Below the pieces are notes generated by a model. The model had not been told where the DNA came from, ran no database searches, and worked only from the letters and a program-made list of their open reading frames with translations. Both the position numbers and the translations under genes were made by a program. A stretch of DNA of 64,000 nucleotides from JAFEDN01 sp963832945. GTDB taxonomy: Bacteria > Pseudomonadota > Gammaproteobacteria > Coxiellales > Coxiellaceae. This document shows positions 36,676 to 44,550 of this stretch, piece after piece. Position 1 is the stretch's first letter. Every line of letters begins with the position of its first letter. Where the stretch lies: positions 310,001-374,000 of the forward strand of contig CAWHVV010000007.1 in the NCBI GenBank assembly GCA_963832945.1. The letters run 5' to 3'.

Positions 36676-36869
36676 TAGCCATTCTCCTCAGATGTTAAGC
36701 GCCTGGCTTCGTCAATTAACATAATAGGGATATCCTCTCGGATCGGATAAGCGAGTTTATCGATGCGGCAAATAAGTTCCTGATGTTTGGGATCAAAAAT
36801 AAGCCTGCTCTTACACAGCGGGCAAGCCAAAATATCAAGCAATTTTTTGTCCAAAAGAAATCTCCTCAT
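36675..36869 (-). CDS. Trm112-like small zinc-ribbon protein
   Basis: A 64-residue protein with a zinc-ribbon-like pattern (LDILACPLCKSRLIF, then ELICRIDKLAYPIREDIPIML), the YcaR/Trm112 family. Eukaryotic Trm112 activates methyltransferases. The bacterial form has no proven partner, though it is usually found next to kdsB or lpxK, as here. The ATG at 36869 follows GAGGAGA. The 200 bp upstream to 37071 is AT-rich and holds no gene I can support; it must contain the divergent promoters for this operon and the gene at 37072. Confidence 0.88.
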   Translation of the reverse strand: MRRFLLDKKLLDILACPLCKSRLIFDPKHQELICRIDKLAYPIREDIPIMLIDEARRLTSEENG

Positions 36870-37071
36870 TATATGAAAACCAGGACATGCCGCTCAATTT
36901 AACACGATTCTAAGAATAATCAAGAGTATTATAAACAGATATTATCTGCTTACTATTAGAAAGACATCCGGCAATCTTTTAATATTTCCTTAATAATGCC
37001 ACAATACAATTGTTTAATGCATCAGCCTGCCATAGAATGAACCTAATTTAAATATACGATGAGTATGTCCT

Positions 37072-38817
37072 ATGCGAAACAATGAAGCCATTAAAAAATC
37101 TCTGAATATAATACAATGTTTATACCTTCTATTAAAAGACAAGTATAAGTGGAAATCAGAAGGAATTAGCGGGCTCCAGGTTAAAGAATTAACTAAAGAA
37201 ACCATAAATAATGCCCGAATCAGTTGTAATAAATTTATCAGTAAAACAAAAAATTCTCATAATCTTCAGGTTATGCAGAAAATAATCAGTGAAATAGAAA
37301 AAATTTCAAGAGTTATGGAGCAGGATGGCAAAGCTCAGGCTGACTATAAAGAGGGATCTTTAGGCGATTCTAAATTAACTTTAAGGGATCTTGCTGATAT
37401 CAAAGAAAGCCATCTGACAATCCTGTCCATATGCCAATTATTTAGGTTAAAAGTTTTTCTAACCGAAGCTGTAGCAGATACATCAAAGTTGTCTCTACAA
37501 CCCTTATTTGAGGCTCAAATGTGTTTTTCCAGCATTAAAAATTATATACACGTAGAAGAAAGGAAAAAAAGTGACAACACTTTAACGCAGCTTGTCAAGT
37601 TGATAGCGCATGCTAACGAAGAAATTTCAAAAATAAAGAAACACGAACTCAATACAGAACCCTATTTTACTCTTCCTCCTGTCGCTTTATTTAATAAAAT
37701 CCACAAGGAGTTAAAACTGACATGTGGGAATACGACAAGGCTGCTCATTGATTATTCTTTGGACCCTGAAAAGCCCTTTAAAGACTTCAGTATTGATTAT
37801 TACCTGCACCCTGAGAGGTCATTTAAAGACTTCTGTAAGGAAAAATTAAAACCATTTCTTGAGTATAAGATAACTACTCTAAATCCCGAAAATGCGTTTC
37901 ATTGGTGGGAGAGAATTGAAATGGATCTTTGCCTAATCCTTGAAAGTTTTCTAAAGGATGAAAATCTGGAGCCAAAAAAAATTAAATATTTTTGTGAATT
38001 TTTCCCAACTTCAAGAATAATAACGGCAGAGGACGTAGGAAAACTATTTTTTGAATCACGATGGCCGAGAAAAGATTATTACAGACCGGTACATAACATA
38101 CAGCGCGATCCCTTTGAGGAATTTTTAGTTGGAGATTTTAATGATGTTCTTGATAGACAGCTAGGCCAAAAGATATTTGAGGAATCTCGATCATTATGGC
38201 GGCAAATGAAACAGATTGAAAAGTCCGAGAAAATGATAACTTGCCGGGACCCAATAAATCAGCAGGAACTTTATCAGGAATCACCTTTTGCTGCGCGCCA
38301 TAAACTTACTTTGTTTAGTAAACTCCACACTGAGTTAAATCTGACAAGTGGGGATACGACAAATCTGATCATTGATTATTATTCGAACCCTGAGGAAAAC
38401 TTAAAAGATTTCTGTATTGAAGAATTAAAACGATTCCTTGATCATATAGACATTTATTACACTGGCCCAAGGGGAACGTTCCATAAATGGAATATGGCTT
38501 TAAAAGAACTTCGCCAGGTCATTAATAGTCTTTCAGAAGGTGAAGAGTTATACCCAGCATTTATTAAATATTTTACTGGACATTTCACCCATCCGAGAAT
38601 AGCAACGGTAAAGGACATAGGAACAATGTTTTTTGAATCAAAGTGGTGTAAGGAACATGGTGATGACGTATGTGAGCAATTTTTAATTAAATATTCTAGT
38701 GATGAGAGTGATAAGCAATTAGCTCGAAAATTATATGCTGAACTTAAATCATTGTGGAATGAATTTAAATTATGGGAGCAATCTAATCAATCGAAAACCG
38801 TCCCAGGCTTCAGCTAA
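37072..38817 (+). CDS. Orphan protein with an internal tandem duplication of about 165 residues
   Basis: A 581-residue, lysine-rich, AT-rich gene I do not recognise. The C-terminal two thirds hold two homologous units. Unit one runs roughly from residue 205 (ALFNKIHKELKLTCGNTTRLL) to 345 (AEDVGKLFFESRWPRKD). Unit two runs from about 420 (TLFSKLHTELNLTSGDTTNLI) to 535 (VKDIGTMFFESKWCKEHGD). Shared anchors include FKDFC/LKDFC, IKYF and FFES(R/K)W. The N-terminal 200 residues are helical and unrelated to the units. No signal peptide or membrane segment is present. The ribosome binding site is weak. A host-directed role is possible from context only. Confidence 0.7.
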   Translation: MRNNEAIKKSLNIIQCLYLLLKDKYKWKSEGISGLQVKELTKETINNARISCNKFISKTKNSHNLQVMQKIISEIEKISRVMEQDGKAQADYKEGSLGDSKLTLRDLADIKESHLTILSICQLFRLKVFLTEAVADTSKLSLQPLFEAQMCFSSIKNYIHVEERKKSDNTLTQLVKLIAHANEEISKIKKHELNTEPYFTLPPVALFNKIHKELKLTCGNTTRLLIDYSLDPEKPFKDFSIDYYLHPERSFKDFCKEKLKPFLEYKITTLNPENAFHWWERIEMDLCLILESFLKDENLEPKKIKYFCEFFPTSRIITAEDVGKLFFESRWPRKDYYRPVHNIQRDPFEEFLVGDFNDVLDRQLGQKIFEESRSLWRQMKQIEKSEKMITCRDPINQQELYQESPFAARHKLTLFSKLHTELNLTSGDTTNLIIDYYSNPEENLKDFCIEELKRFLDHIDIYYTGPRGTFHKWNMALKELRQVINSLSEGEELYPAFIKYFTGHFTHPRIATVKDIGTMFFESKWCKEHGDDVCEQFLIKYSSDESDKQLARKLYAELKSLWNEFKLWEQSNQSKTVPGFS

Positions 38818-38865
38818 ACGCAAAAAAAGAAAGTCCACCACGCCGCGCGTAGCGCGCGTGCCCCA

Positions 38866-38953
38866 GCGATGGGGTTTCCAAAGGGGAGAAGCGCAGCTCT
38901 CCCCTTTGGTCGCCCGCGAGAACTTCGTTCGAGCGGAGCGATTATAACAAGGA
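38866..38953 (-). repeat. Distant relative of the structured repeat
   Basis: The segment reads GCGATGGGGTTTCC, then CAAAGGGGAGAAGC and its complementary C-rich arm, then a hairpin GAAC, TTC, GTTC, then GAGCGGAGCGATTATAAC. The order matches the reversed copy at 18529 (GCGATGGGGGTTCGC, GGGGGAGC hairpin, second hairpin, GAGCGGAGGATATAAAT), although the arms have different sequences. It lies between the orphan gene at 37072 and the tRNA-Pro terminator. I see no terminal inverted repeats or target duplication. Confidence 0.5.
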
Positions 38954-39014
38954 CGAAAAAAATGCCCGGTTAGGAGGGGGTCGGTTACGACCCCCTCCTA
39001 ACCGGGCATTTTTT

Positions 39015-39017
<3 letters not shown>
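38954..39017 (-). terminator. Perfect 30-bp hairpin terminator behind tRNA-Pro
   Basis: Two 30-base arms (38954-38983 and 38988-39017) are exact complements around a GTTA loop. On the minus strand the hairpin is followed by the run of seven T embedded in the arm (GCATTTTTTTCG), so it should stop transcription of tRNA-Pro. The mirrored A/T run means it could work in both directions and also end the orphan gene at 37072. The distal arm overlaps the last three bases of the tRNA. Confidence 0.8.
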
Positions 39018-39088
<71 letters not shown>

Positions 39089-39104
39089 AAATTAAAATGG
39101 ATGT

Positions 39105-39497
39105 CTAAATATTATGCTCAGTTAATAGTTCATGCGCAATCTTTTCAAGATCGCGAATCGCCTGCTGAAGTGTTTCCTGAACATGCATAACCTTCTGCGA
39201 TTCATTACCTGTAGGCTCGACCAAAGATTGCCGGGCGCCTTCAATGGTATAACCGCGCTCATAAAGCAATTCCCGAATGCGGCGTACCAGGAGTACCTCA
39301 GATCGTTGATAATAACGCCGGTTGCCGCGCCTTTTTGCCGGACTTAACTGAGCAAATTCCTGTTCCCAATACCGCAACACATGCGGTTTCAGATGGCACA
39401 AATCCGCCACTTCACCAATAGTGAAATATAGTTTTTCCGGAATAGCGGGCAACTGATCACTTTTGGTCAGACCCGCCTTGCGTTTCTGAGCCAGCAT
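39105..39497 (-). CDS. MerR-family transcriptional regulator downstream of ihfA
   Basis: A 130-residue regulator with an N-terminal MerR winged helix (LYFTIGEVADLCHLKPHVLRYW, trimmed here in meaning to the helix-turn-helix and RYWEQEF motif). RRGNRRYYQRSEV and a short dimerisation helix follow. There are no metal-binding cysteines at the C-terminus. This gene is commonly found behind ihfA in gammaproteobacteria, and its target is unknown. Its start overlaps the ihfA end by 41 bp, implying coupled translation. It is the last protein gene of the translation operon, and tRNA-Pro follows. Confidence 0.9.
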   Translation of the reverse strand: MLAQKRKAGLTKSDQLPAIPEKLYFTIGEVADLCHLKPHVLRYWEQEFAQLSPAKRRGNRRYYQRSEVLLVRRIRELLYERGYTIEGARQSLVEPTGNESQKVMHVQETLQQAIRDLEKIAHELLTEHNI

Positions 39498-39780
39498 AAT
39501 GCTCTACCTTTGAACGAAGTTTGTGTCCCGCATGAAAAGTAACGACCCGCCGGGCAGTAATCGGGATTTCTTCCCCAGTTTTGGGATTACGTCCAGGACG
39601 CTGTTTTTTATCCCGTAAATTAAAATTGCCAAAACCCGACAATTTAACAGATTCACCATGCTCTAGAGCCTGGCGGATTTCTTCAAAAAACAACTCAATC
39701 AGCTCTTTGGCTTCGCGTTTGTTCAGACCCATGACATTAAACAAATGTTCCGCCAAATCCGCCTTGGTGAGTGCAGCCAT
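39457..39780 (-). CDS. ihfA: Integration host factor subunit alpha
   Basis: A DNA-bending histone-like protein of about 107 residues, the IhfA half of IHF. Evidence includes MAALTKADLAEHLF, ESVKLSGFGNFNLRDK, and the beta-arm tip RPGRNPKTGEEIPI with the intercalating proline. The ATG at 39780 gives the family start; a GTG two codons upstream is possible. It follows pheT directly, the standard gammaproteobacterial order, and the C-terminus extends beyond E. coli IhfA by about ten polar residues that lie in the merR overlap. Confidence 0.95.
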   Translation of the reverse strand: MAALTKADLAEHLFNVMGLNKREAKELIELFFEEIRQALEHGESVKLSGFGNFNLRDKKQRPGRNPKTGEEIPITARRVVTFHAGHKLRSKVEHYAGSETQGGSDQK

Positions 39781-39782
39781 GT

Positions 39783-42170
39783 TCACACCCTCAGTTTTGC
39801 GTTAAATTCCTGCTCCAGGTCTTTGATTAAATAATCAACAACAGCCTGAATCTCTTCATCCTTTAAAGTACGCGAAGCATCTTGAAAGGTCAAACCCAAT
39901 GCGATGCTTTTTTGTCCTTTTTCAATATTTTGCCCCTGATAGACATCAAATATTTGCACATTATTCAATAGTTTTCCAGCTTTTTCAACGATAAATTTTT
40001 TAATCGTTACGCGCCGGCGTCGTCTGCGATAACGGTCAGGGCAATATCCCTGCGCACGCCAGGAAACTTAGAAATATTTTTAAATTCATTAAGTTGATGG
40101 AACTTTATCATGTTTAAGTTCAATTCAAAGAGATAAACCGGACCCGAAACTCCACATTTCTCAATCAAAGCCGGATGAAGGGCGCCAAGCCGTCCAACCA
40201 CGCTGGTTATCCAACCATAAATCAGCGCTTTGGCCCGGGTGCAGTGCGGGATGAAGGCCGGGCTGCCAGGAATAATGATCGGGCCGGCCTGATAATGCCA
40301 GGAGCGCCTCGATATCACCTTTAACATCGAAAAAATCAGCCGGACGCGACGGGATCCCCCATTGCTCGCCATATGCCGTTCCGCTGACGACACCACCCAA
40401 CATGGCAATTTGTCAGGGGCTGATTCTCGGGTGGAAAAAAACAAAGTCCGGTCTCAAATAATCTTACCCGGGGAATCTGCCGGTTTTGATTGTATTGCAA
40501 AGCCTGTAACAAACCTGGCCATAAGAGGTACGCATAACACTCATGTCACCGGAAAGGGGATTGGCAAGGCGTAATGGCAATGGCTCCGGGTTCAGCAGTT
40601 CCTGCCAACGCGGATTCACAAAACTATAAGTAATGGCTTCACTATAACCCTGGTCAGTCATTAATGATAAAAGCCGTGAGTGAGAAATTTCATTGCCTGA
40701 TTGAAGAGGCATCCGTGCGGCAGTGACAGGGGTTGTAACGGAATATGCTGATAACCATGCAGCCGGCCTAATTCCTCAATTAAATCGGCTTCCAGATTTA
40801 AATCATAACGATAGCCTGGAATCTGCACGTTCCAGCCCTCCTCAGACTGCGCCATCACCTTCATTCCCAAAGATTCGAGAATTTCCACCACCCGCGCCCC
40901 ATCCAACTCAATACCTAACAATCGTGGAATTTGTGTTCGGCGTAATAAAATAACCGGTGGTTTTGGTAACAGGCTATGATCCACCACTTCAATCACAGGT
41001 CCGGCTTCACCGCCGACGATGTCCAGCAGTAATTGGGTCGCCCTTTCCAGAGCAGAAACCGGTAAATTCAAAATCCACTCCACGTGAAAAACGGTAAGCC
41101 GAATCACTCTGCAAGCCATGACGTCGAGCGGTCAGGCTCAGTGGAATTTGAGAAAAGAAAGCGCTTTCCAGAAAAAGATGTCGGGTGTTGGCTGCTACTC
41201 CAGAAGCCGCGCCCCCCATCACCCCCGCCAGCGCCAGAGGTCGCGCCTTGTCGGCAATGACCAAATCCTCTGTCGTCAGTGACATAAGGCGGCCATCCAG
41301 CAGGGTCAGGGATTCATCTATTCCGGCCAGACGCACCTGAATCTTTTCATCGATATTCTCCAGATTGAATGCGTGCATCGGTTGTCCCAACTCCAGCATG
41401 ACGTAATTGGTCACATCGACAACAGGATGAATGCTACGGATACCGCTGCGACGCAAACGCTCCTGCATCCACGTTGGAGTTTGCACAGAATGGTTAATAT
41501 TGCGGATCACCCGGCCTGCATAACGCGGACATCTTTGCGGCGCAGTGACTTCGACTGTCAGCGTGTCAGCACACGTTACCGGCGCCGGGTCAATTTGCAG
41601 AGGCCTGTTTTTAATTTTAAGTAATGCAGAAGATTCTCTTGCTATCCCACTGATACTTAAGCAATCTCCTCGATTGGCAGTGAGCGCAATATCCATGACA
41701 TAATCATTTAATGACAGATAATCGCGCAGGTCCGCGCCCACAGGCGCGTCGGCTGGCAATTCGATAATGCAGCCTTCTTTATCCTCACCCAAACCGAGTT
41801 CCCGTGCCGAACAAATCATGCCATGGGAAGGCTCTCCCCTTAACACGGTCTGCTTAATTTCCAGCCCCCCAGGCAATTTTGCCCCCACAGTAGCCAGTGC
41901 TACTTTTAAGCCTGGCCGCACATTGACGCCTCCGCAGACAATCGGCAAAGGCTCGCCCTGCCCTATATCAACCCGGCAACAATGCAGACGTTTGGCGTCG
42001 GGATGCGGGGCCTCCGCTTCGATTAGGCCCACCACCACTCCCTGAAATTCACCGGCAGCCGGCTCCAGGGATTCCACTTCCAAACCGGACATCGTGAAGG
42101 TAGACGCCAGATTTTCTGCGTCGATGGGTGAGGCAAGCCATTCCTGTAACCACTGGATACTAAATTTCAT
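39783..42170 (-). CDS. pheT: Phenylalanyl-tRNA synthetase beta subunit, reading frame broken
   Basis: A span of 2388 bp, the usual PheT length. It would make the tRNA-binding and editing half of the PheRS tetramer. The intact N-terminal part shows MKFSIQWLQEWLASPID, the tRNA-binding domain ending in SHGMICSARELGLGED, and VVDVTNYVMLELGQPMHAF. The frame then changes near 41075 (after RFSRGVDFE), near 40690, near 40455, probably again near 40410 and 40200, and near 40010. The expected sequence continues in another frame each time, up to the anticodon-binding-like end (SKFPGVRRDIALTV, then TFQDASRTLKDEEIQ). Multiple indel errors are the best explanation, as for thrS and gyrA. Confidence 0.92.
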
Positions 42171-42179
42171 GGGATAGTC

Positions 42180-43166
42180 CTAATAAAACTGCGTTAGCAA
42201 GCGCAGATCATTTTCAAATAATAATCTTAAATCGGGAATACCGTATTTCAGCATGGCCAAACGATCCAATCCCATACCAAAAGCAAAACCACTGAATTTT
42301 TCCGGATCGATATTTACATTTTTTAATACCTGAGGATGCACCATCCCACATCCGAGGACTTCCAGCCAGCTGCCGTCAGCCTTACGAATATCCACTTCAG
42401 CGGAAGGTTCTGTAAATGGAAAAAAGCTCGGACGAAAACGAAATTTCAGTTCCATTTCAAAAAATTTTTGTAAAAAATCCTGGAGCAAAGCCTTAAGGTG
42501 TCCCATGGTGCAATGCGTATCAATCACTAAACCTTCCAGCTGGTGAAACATCGGGGTATGCGTTTGGTCTGAATCGCAACGGTAAACCCGGCCAAGGGTG
42601 ATAATCCGCAGTGGCGCCGCCTGATTTTTCATGGTACGAATCTGCACATTCGAGGTATGGGTACGCAACAATAAGCCATTGGGAAAAAAGAAAGTATCGT
42701 GACTGTCTCTGGCAGGGTGATAACTGGGAATATTCAGCGCTTCGAAATTATGATAATCGTCTTCAATTTCCGGACCATCAGCCACTGTAAAACCCATCGC
42801 CGACAATAACTGAATCACCCGCTGGCGCACCTGGGTGACGGGATGCAAAGCCCCAATATCCTGTTTGCGTCCCGGTAAAGTAACATCGATTGTTTCCGAC
42901 TGTAAACGGTTTTTTAATACCTGCTCACTGAGTAAAGCTTCTTGCTTCGCCAGTAAATCCTGCAATTCCTGTTTCGTCTGATTAATGTTTTTGCCCATCT
43001 CGGGGCGTTGTTCGACGGGGAAATCCACTACCGCTTTCAGCAGAGCCGTTAACTGACCTTTTTTTCCCAGATATTGCACACGCAACTGCTCAACGGCGGC
43101 AGGATCCTCCGCTTTGGCGATCAGCGATTTAGCATCATTCAGTAGAGCAGTCAGCTCGCTACGCAC
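42180..43166 (-). CDS. pheS: Phenylalanyl-tRNA synthetase alpha subunit
   Basis: A 328-residue class II synthetase subunit carrying the catalytic site for Phe-tRNA charging. It has an N-terminal coiled coil (about 1-85), then motif 2 around TLGRVYRCDSDQTHTPMFHQ and motif 3 as GFAFGMGLDRLAMLKYGI. The reading frame is intact, unlike pheT 9 bp downstream. rplT lies 3 bp upstream, so the genes are tightly packed. No Phe-rich leader peptide of the E. coli type is visible, and there would be no room for it. Confidence 0.97.
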   Translation of the reverse strand: MRSELTALLNDAKSLIAKAEDPAAVEQLRVQYLGKKGQLTALLKAVVDFPVEQRPEMGKNINQTKQELQDLLAKQEALLSEQVLKNRLQSETIDVTLPGRKQDIGALHPVTQVRQRVIQLLSAMGFTVADGPEIEDDYHNFEALNIPSYHPARDSHDTFFFPNGLLLRTHTSNVQIRTMKNQAAPLRIITLGRVYRCDSDQTHTPMFHQLEGLVIDTHCTMGHLKALLQDFLQKFFEMELKFRFRPSFFPFTEPSAEVDIRKADGSWLEVLGCGMVHPQVLKNVNIDPEKFSGFAFGMGLDRLAMLKYGIPDLRLLFENDLRLLTQFY

Positions 43167-43169
43167 AGA

Positions 43170-43526
43170 TTACCGCAGCGCCTGCTGGGCTGTTTCCGCT
43201 AAACGGGCAAATGCACCGGCGTCATTCAGCGCGAGATCGGCAAGAATTTTCCGGTCAACGTGGACGTTGGCTTTTTTCAATCCGTTCATTAAACGGCTAT
43301 AAGAAAGCCCATGTAAACGCGCTCCCGCGTTAATGCGGATAATCCATAAAGCCCGAAAATTACGCTTGTTTTGCCGCCGATCCCGGTAAGCATATTGAGC
43401 CGCTTTAATAACCGCCTGCTTGGCAACGCGGTAAATACGGCTGCGAGCGCCATAATAGCCTTTGGCTTCATTCAATACTTTTTTGTGACGGGCCCGGGCC
43501 TGAACACCTCTTTTAACTCTTGCCAT
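43170..43526 (-). CDS. rplT: 50S ribosomal protein L20
   Basis: A 118-residue, highly basic, intact L20 (MARVKRGVQARARHKKVLN, AQYAYRDRRQNKRNFRALWI, NAGARLHGLSYSRLM). It binds 23S rRNA early in large-subunit assembly. In E. coli it also represses rpmI-rplT translation by binding the leader between infC and rpmI. Here that interval carries a repeat palindrome (43758-43788), so whether L20 control is kept cannot be judged from the sequence alone. Confidence 0.98.
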   Translation of the reverse strand: MARVKRGVQARARHKKVLNEAKGYYGARSRIYRVAKQAVIKAAQYAYRDRRQNKRNFRALWIIRINAGARLHGLSYSRLMNGLKKANVHVDRKILADLALNDAGAFARLAETAQQALR

Positions 43527-43539
43527 AACTTTTCTCCGC

Positions 43540-43731
43540 TTAACTCAATAATTTATCGATATTCGCTAAATCGCGCTCATTCACACGCGCCGGACGGCCA
43601 AGCTGGTTTTTACGCTTGGGCGCTTTTTTAGTCAAAATATGATTACGAAATGCACGACGACGCTTAATCGCGCCCGTACCCGTTCGGCGGAACCGTTTAA
43701 CGGCGCCCCGGTTTGATTTTATTTTTGGCAT
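43540..43731 (-). CDS. rpmI: 50S ribosomal protein L35
   Basis: A 63-residue, intact L35 (MPKIKSNRGAVKRFRRTGTG, then KRRRAFRNHILTKK). It lies between infC and rplT with a 96-bp leader that ends in GAGG before the ATG. Its location is the classic IF3-L35-L20 operon. The N-terminal and C-terminal basic stretches are normal for the family. Confidence 0.97.
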   Translation of the reverse strand: MPKIKSNRGAVKRFRRTGTGAIKRRRAFRNHILTKKAPKRKNQLGRPARVNERDLANIDKLLS

Positions 43732-43757
43732 ATAAAAACCTCTATAAATTAAAATTT

Positions 43758-43788
43758 CCAGGAGTTCCCACTGAAGGGAACTCTCCTT
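43758..43788 (-). repeat. 31-bp palindromic repeat in the rpmI leader
   Basis: On the minus strand this reads AAGGAGAGTTCCC, a short loop, then GGGAACTCC with TGG. It forms a stem of at least seven pairs. Twenty-eight of 31 positions match the segment at 44520-44550 on the opposite strand, so two inverted copies bracket infC. It lies 27 bp before the rpmI start, where ribosomal protein L20 acts in E. coli, and could affect readthrough or translation. Confidence 0.6.
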
Positions 43789-43827
43789 ACAATAAACAGA
43801 TGGCTGTAGAATTTGAATTTCAGAAAC

Positions 43828-44384
43828 TTAAACCGCCTCTGAACCTTCAGTTTTTTTCGCGGGCTTCGCTTCCTGTTTACCCATCGATACCACCATGCCC
43901 ATTTGTCGACCTTCGACTTTGGGCTCTTGCTCAACGACAATCCGGTGGGCAAATCACTTCTTATTCTGGTCAGCAAGTCCATCCCTAATTCACGATGCTG
44001 CATTTCCCGTCCACGAAAGCGTAAGCTGATTTTGACCTTGTCGCCACGTTCCAGAAACTCAATAATCTTTCGAACCTTAACCTGATAGTCCCCAATATCC
44101 GTCACAGGCCGAAATTTGACTTCCTTCACCTGGATGCGGCGCTGTTTTTTCTTTTGCGCTGCCTGCTTCTTGCCTTTTTCAAAACGGTATTTACCGTAAT
44201 CCATAATCCGGCAAACCGGCGGTTCGGTATTGGGGGAAATTTCTACGAGATCAAGGCTGGCCCGCTCCGCGGCAGCCAAGGCTTCTCTAATATTGACCAC
44301 TCCAACCTGAGTTCCCCTCTTCATCAATTAAGCGCACCTGAGGGGTGTGAATCTGCTGATTCACTCGCGTTTTTTTTCACTAAT
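43828..44384 (-). CDS. infC: Translation initiation factor IF-3, AUU start, frame broken by homopolymer indels
   Basis: IF-3 keeps the ribosomal subunits apart and checks the start codon. The start is the classic rare ATT (44384-44382), with GGAGGG eight bases upstream. Three one-base changes break the frame. The A8 run at the fifth codon should be A9 for RVNQQIHTPQVRLIDEEG. The plus-strand C4 run at 44314-44317 should be C3 for GTQVGVVNIREA. A C run near 43950 is one short for HRIVVEQEPKVEGRQMGMV. With these corrected, the length is 558 bp, giving 185 residues, which is normal. The middle, including FEKGKKQAAQKKKQ and VKISLRFRGREM, is intact. Confidence 0.93.
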
Positions 44385-44398
44385 GACTATTACCCTCC
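44382..44398 (-). promoter_or_regulatory. IF-3 ribosome binding site with AUU start codon
   Basis: GGAGGG (minus strand, 44398-44393) lies eight bases before ATT at 44384-44382. infC uses AUU or another weak start in almost all bacteria so that IF-3, which rejects non-standard starts, represses its own translation. The left end of the structured repeat (CAG at 44398) touches this site, so the element inserted immediately upstream without destroying it. Confidence 0.8.
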
Positions 44399-44550
44399 AG
44401 CCATTTCCGCTGAGTACAGCGTCATGGCTTCATGTTTATATCCTGCGCATCGGCAGAGCCGATTGCTCGGAATGAAGGGGGAGAATCACGATTCTCCCCC
44501 TTGCGATCCCGCATCGTGTAAGGAGAGTTCCCTTAAGCGGGAACTCCCGG
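44398..44550 (+). repeat. Structured repeat between thrS and infC
   Basis: A third long member of the structured family. It opens with CAGCCATTTCCGCTG, AGTA, CAGCG, then TTATATCCTGCG. Hairpin 2 follows (ATCGGC, AGA, GCCGAT), then TGCTCGGAATGAAG. Hairpin 3 is a perfect 11-bp stem (GGGGGAGAATC/GATTCTCCCCC). It ends in a different palindrome (44520-44550), also found at 43758 in reverse. Its right end supplies the last codons and stop of thrS, and its left end touches the infC ribosome binding site. No target duplication is visible. Confidence 0.75.

Noticed and set aside
44325..44327. ATG-based start of infC giving MMKRGTQVGVV
   Set aside because: It would remove the conserved N-terminus. The AUU start at 44384 with GGAGGG fits the family once homopolymers are corrected.
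43828..44384. Programmed or slippage-rescued frameshifting in infC, as in some AT-rich endosymbionts
   Set aside because: Slippage rescue works on long A runs. Here breaks also occur in short C and G runs, and the other essential genes show the same, so sequence error is simpler.
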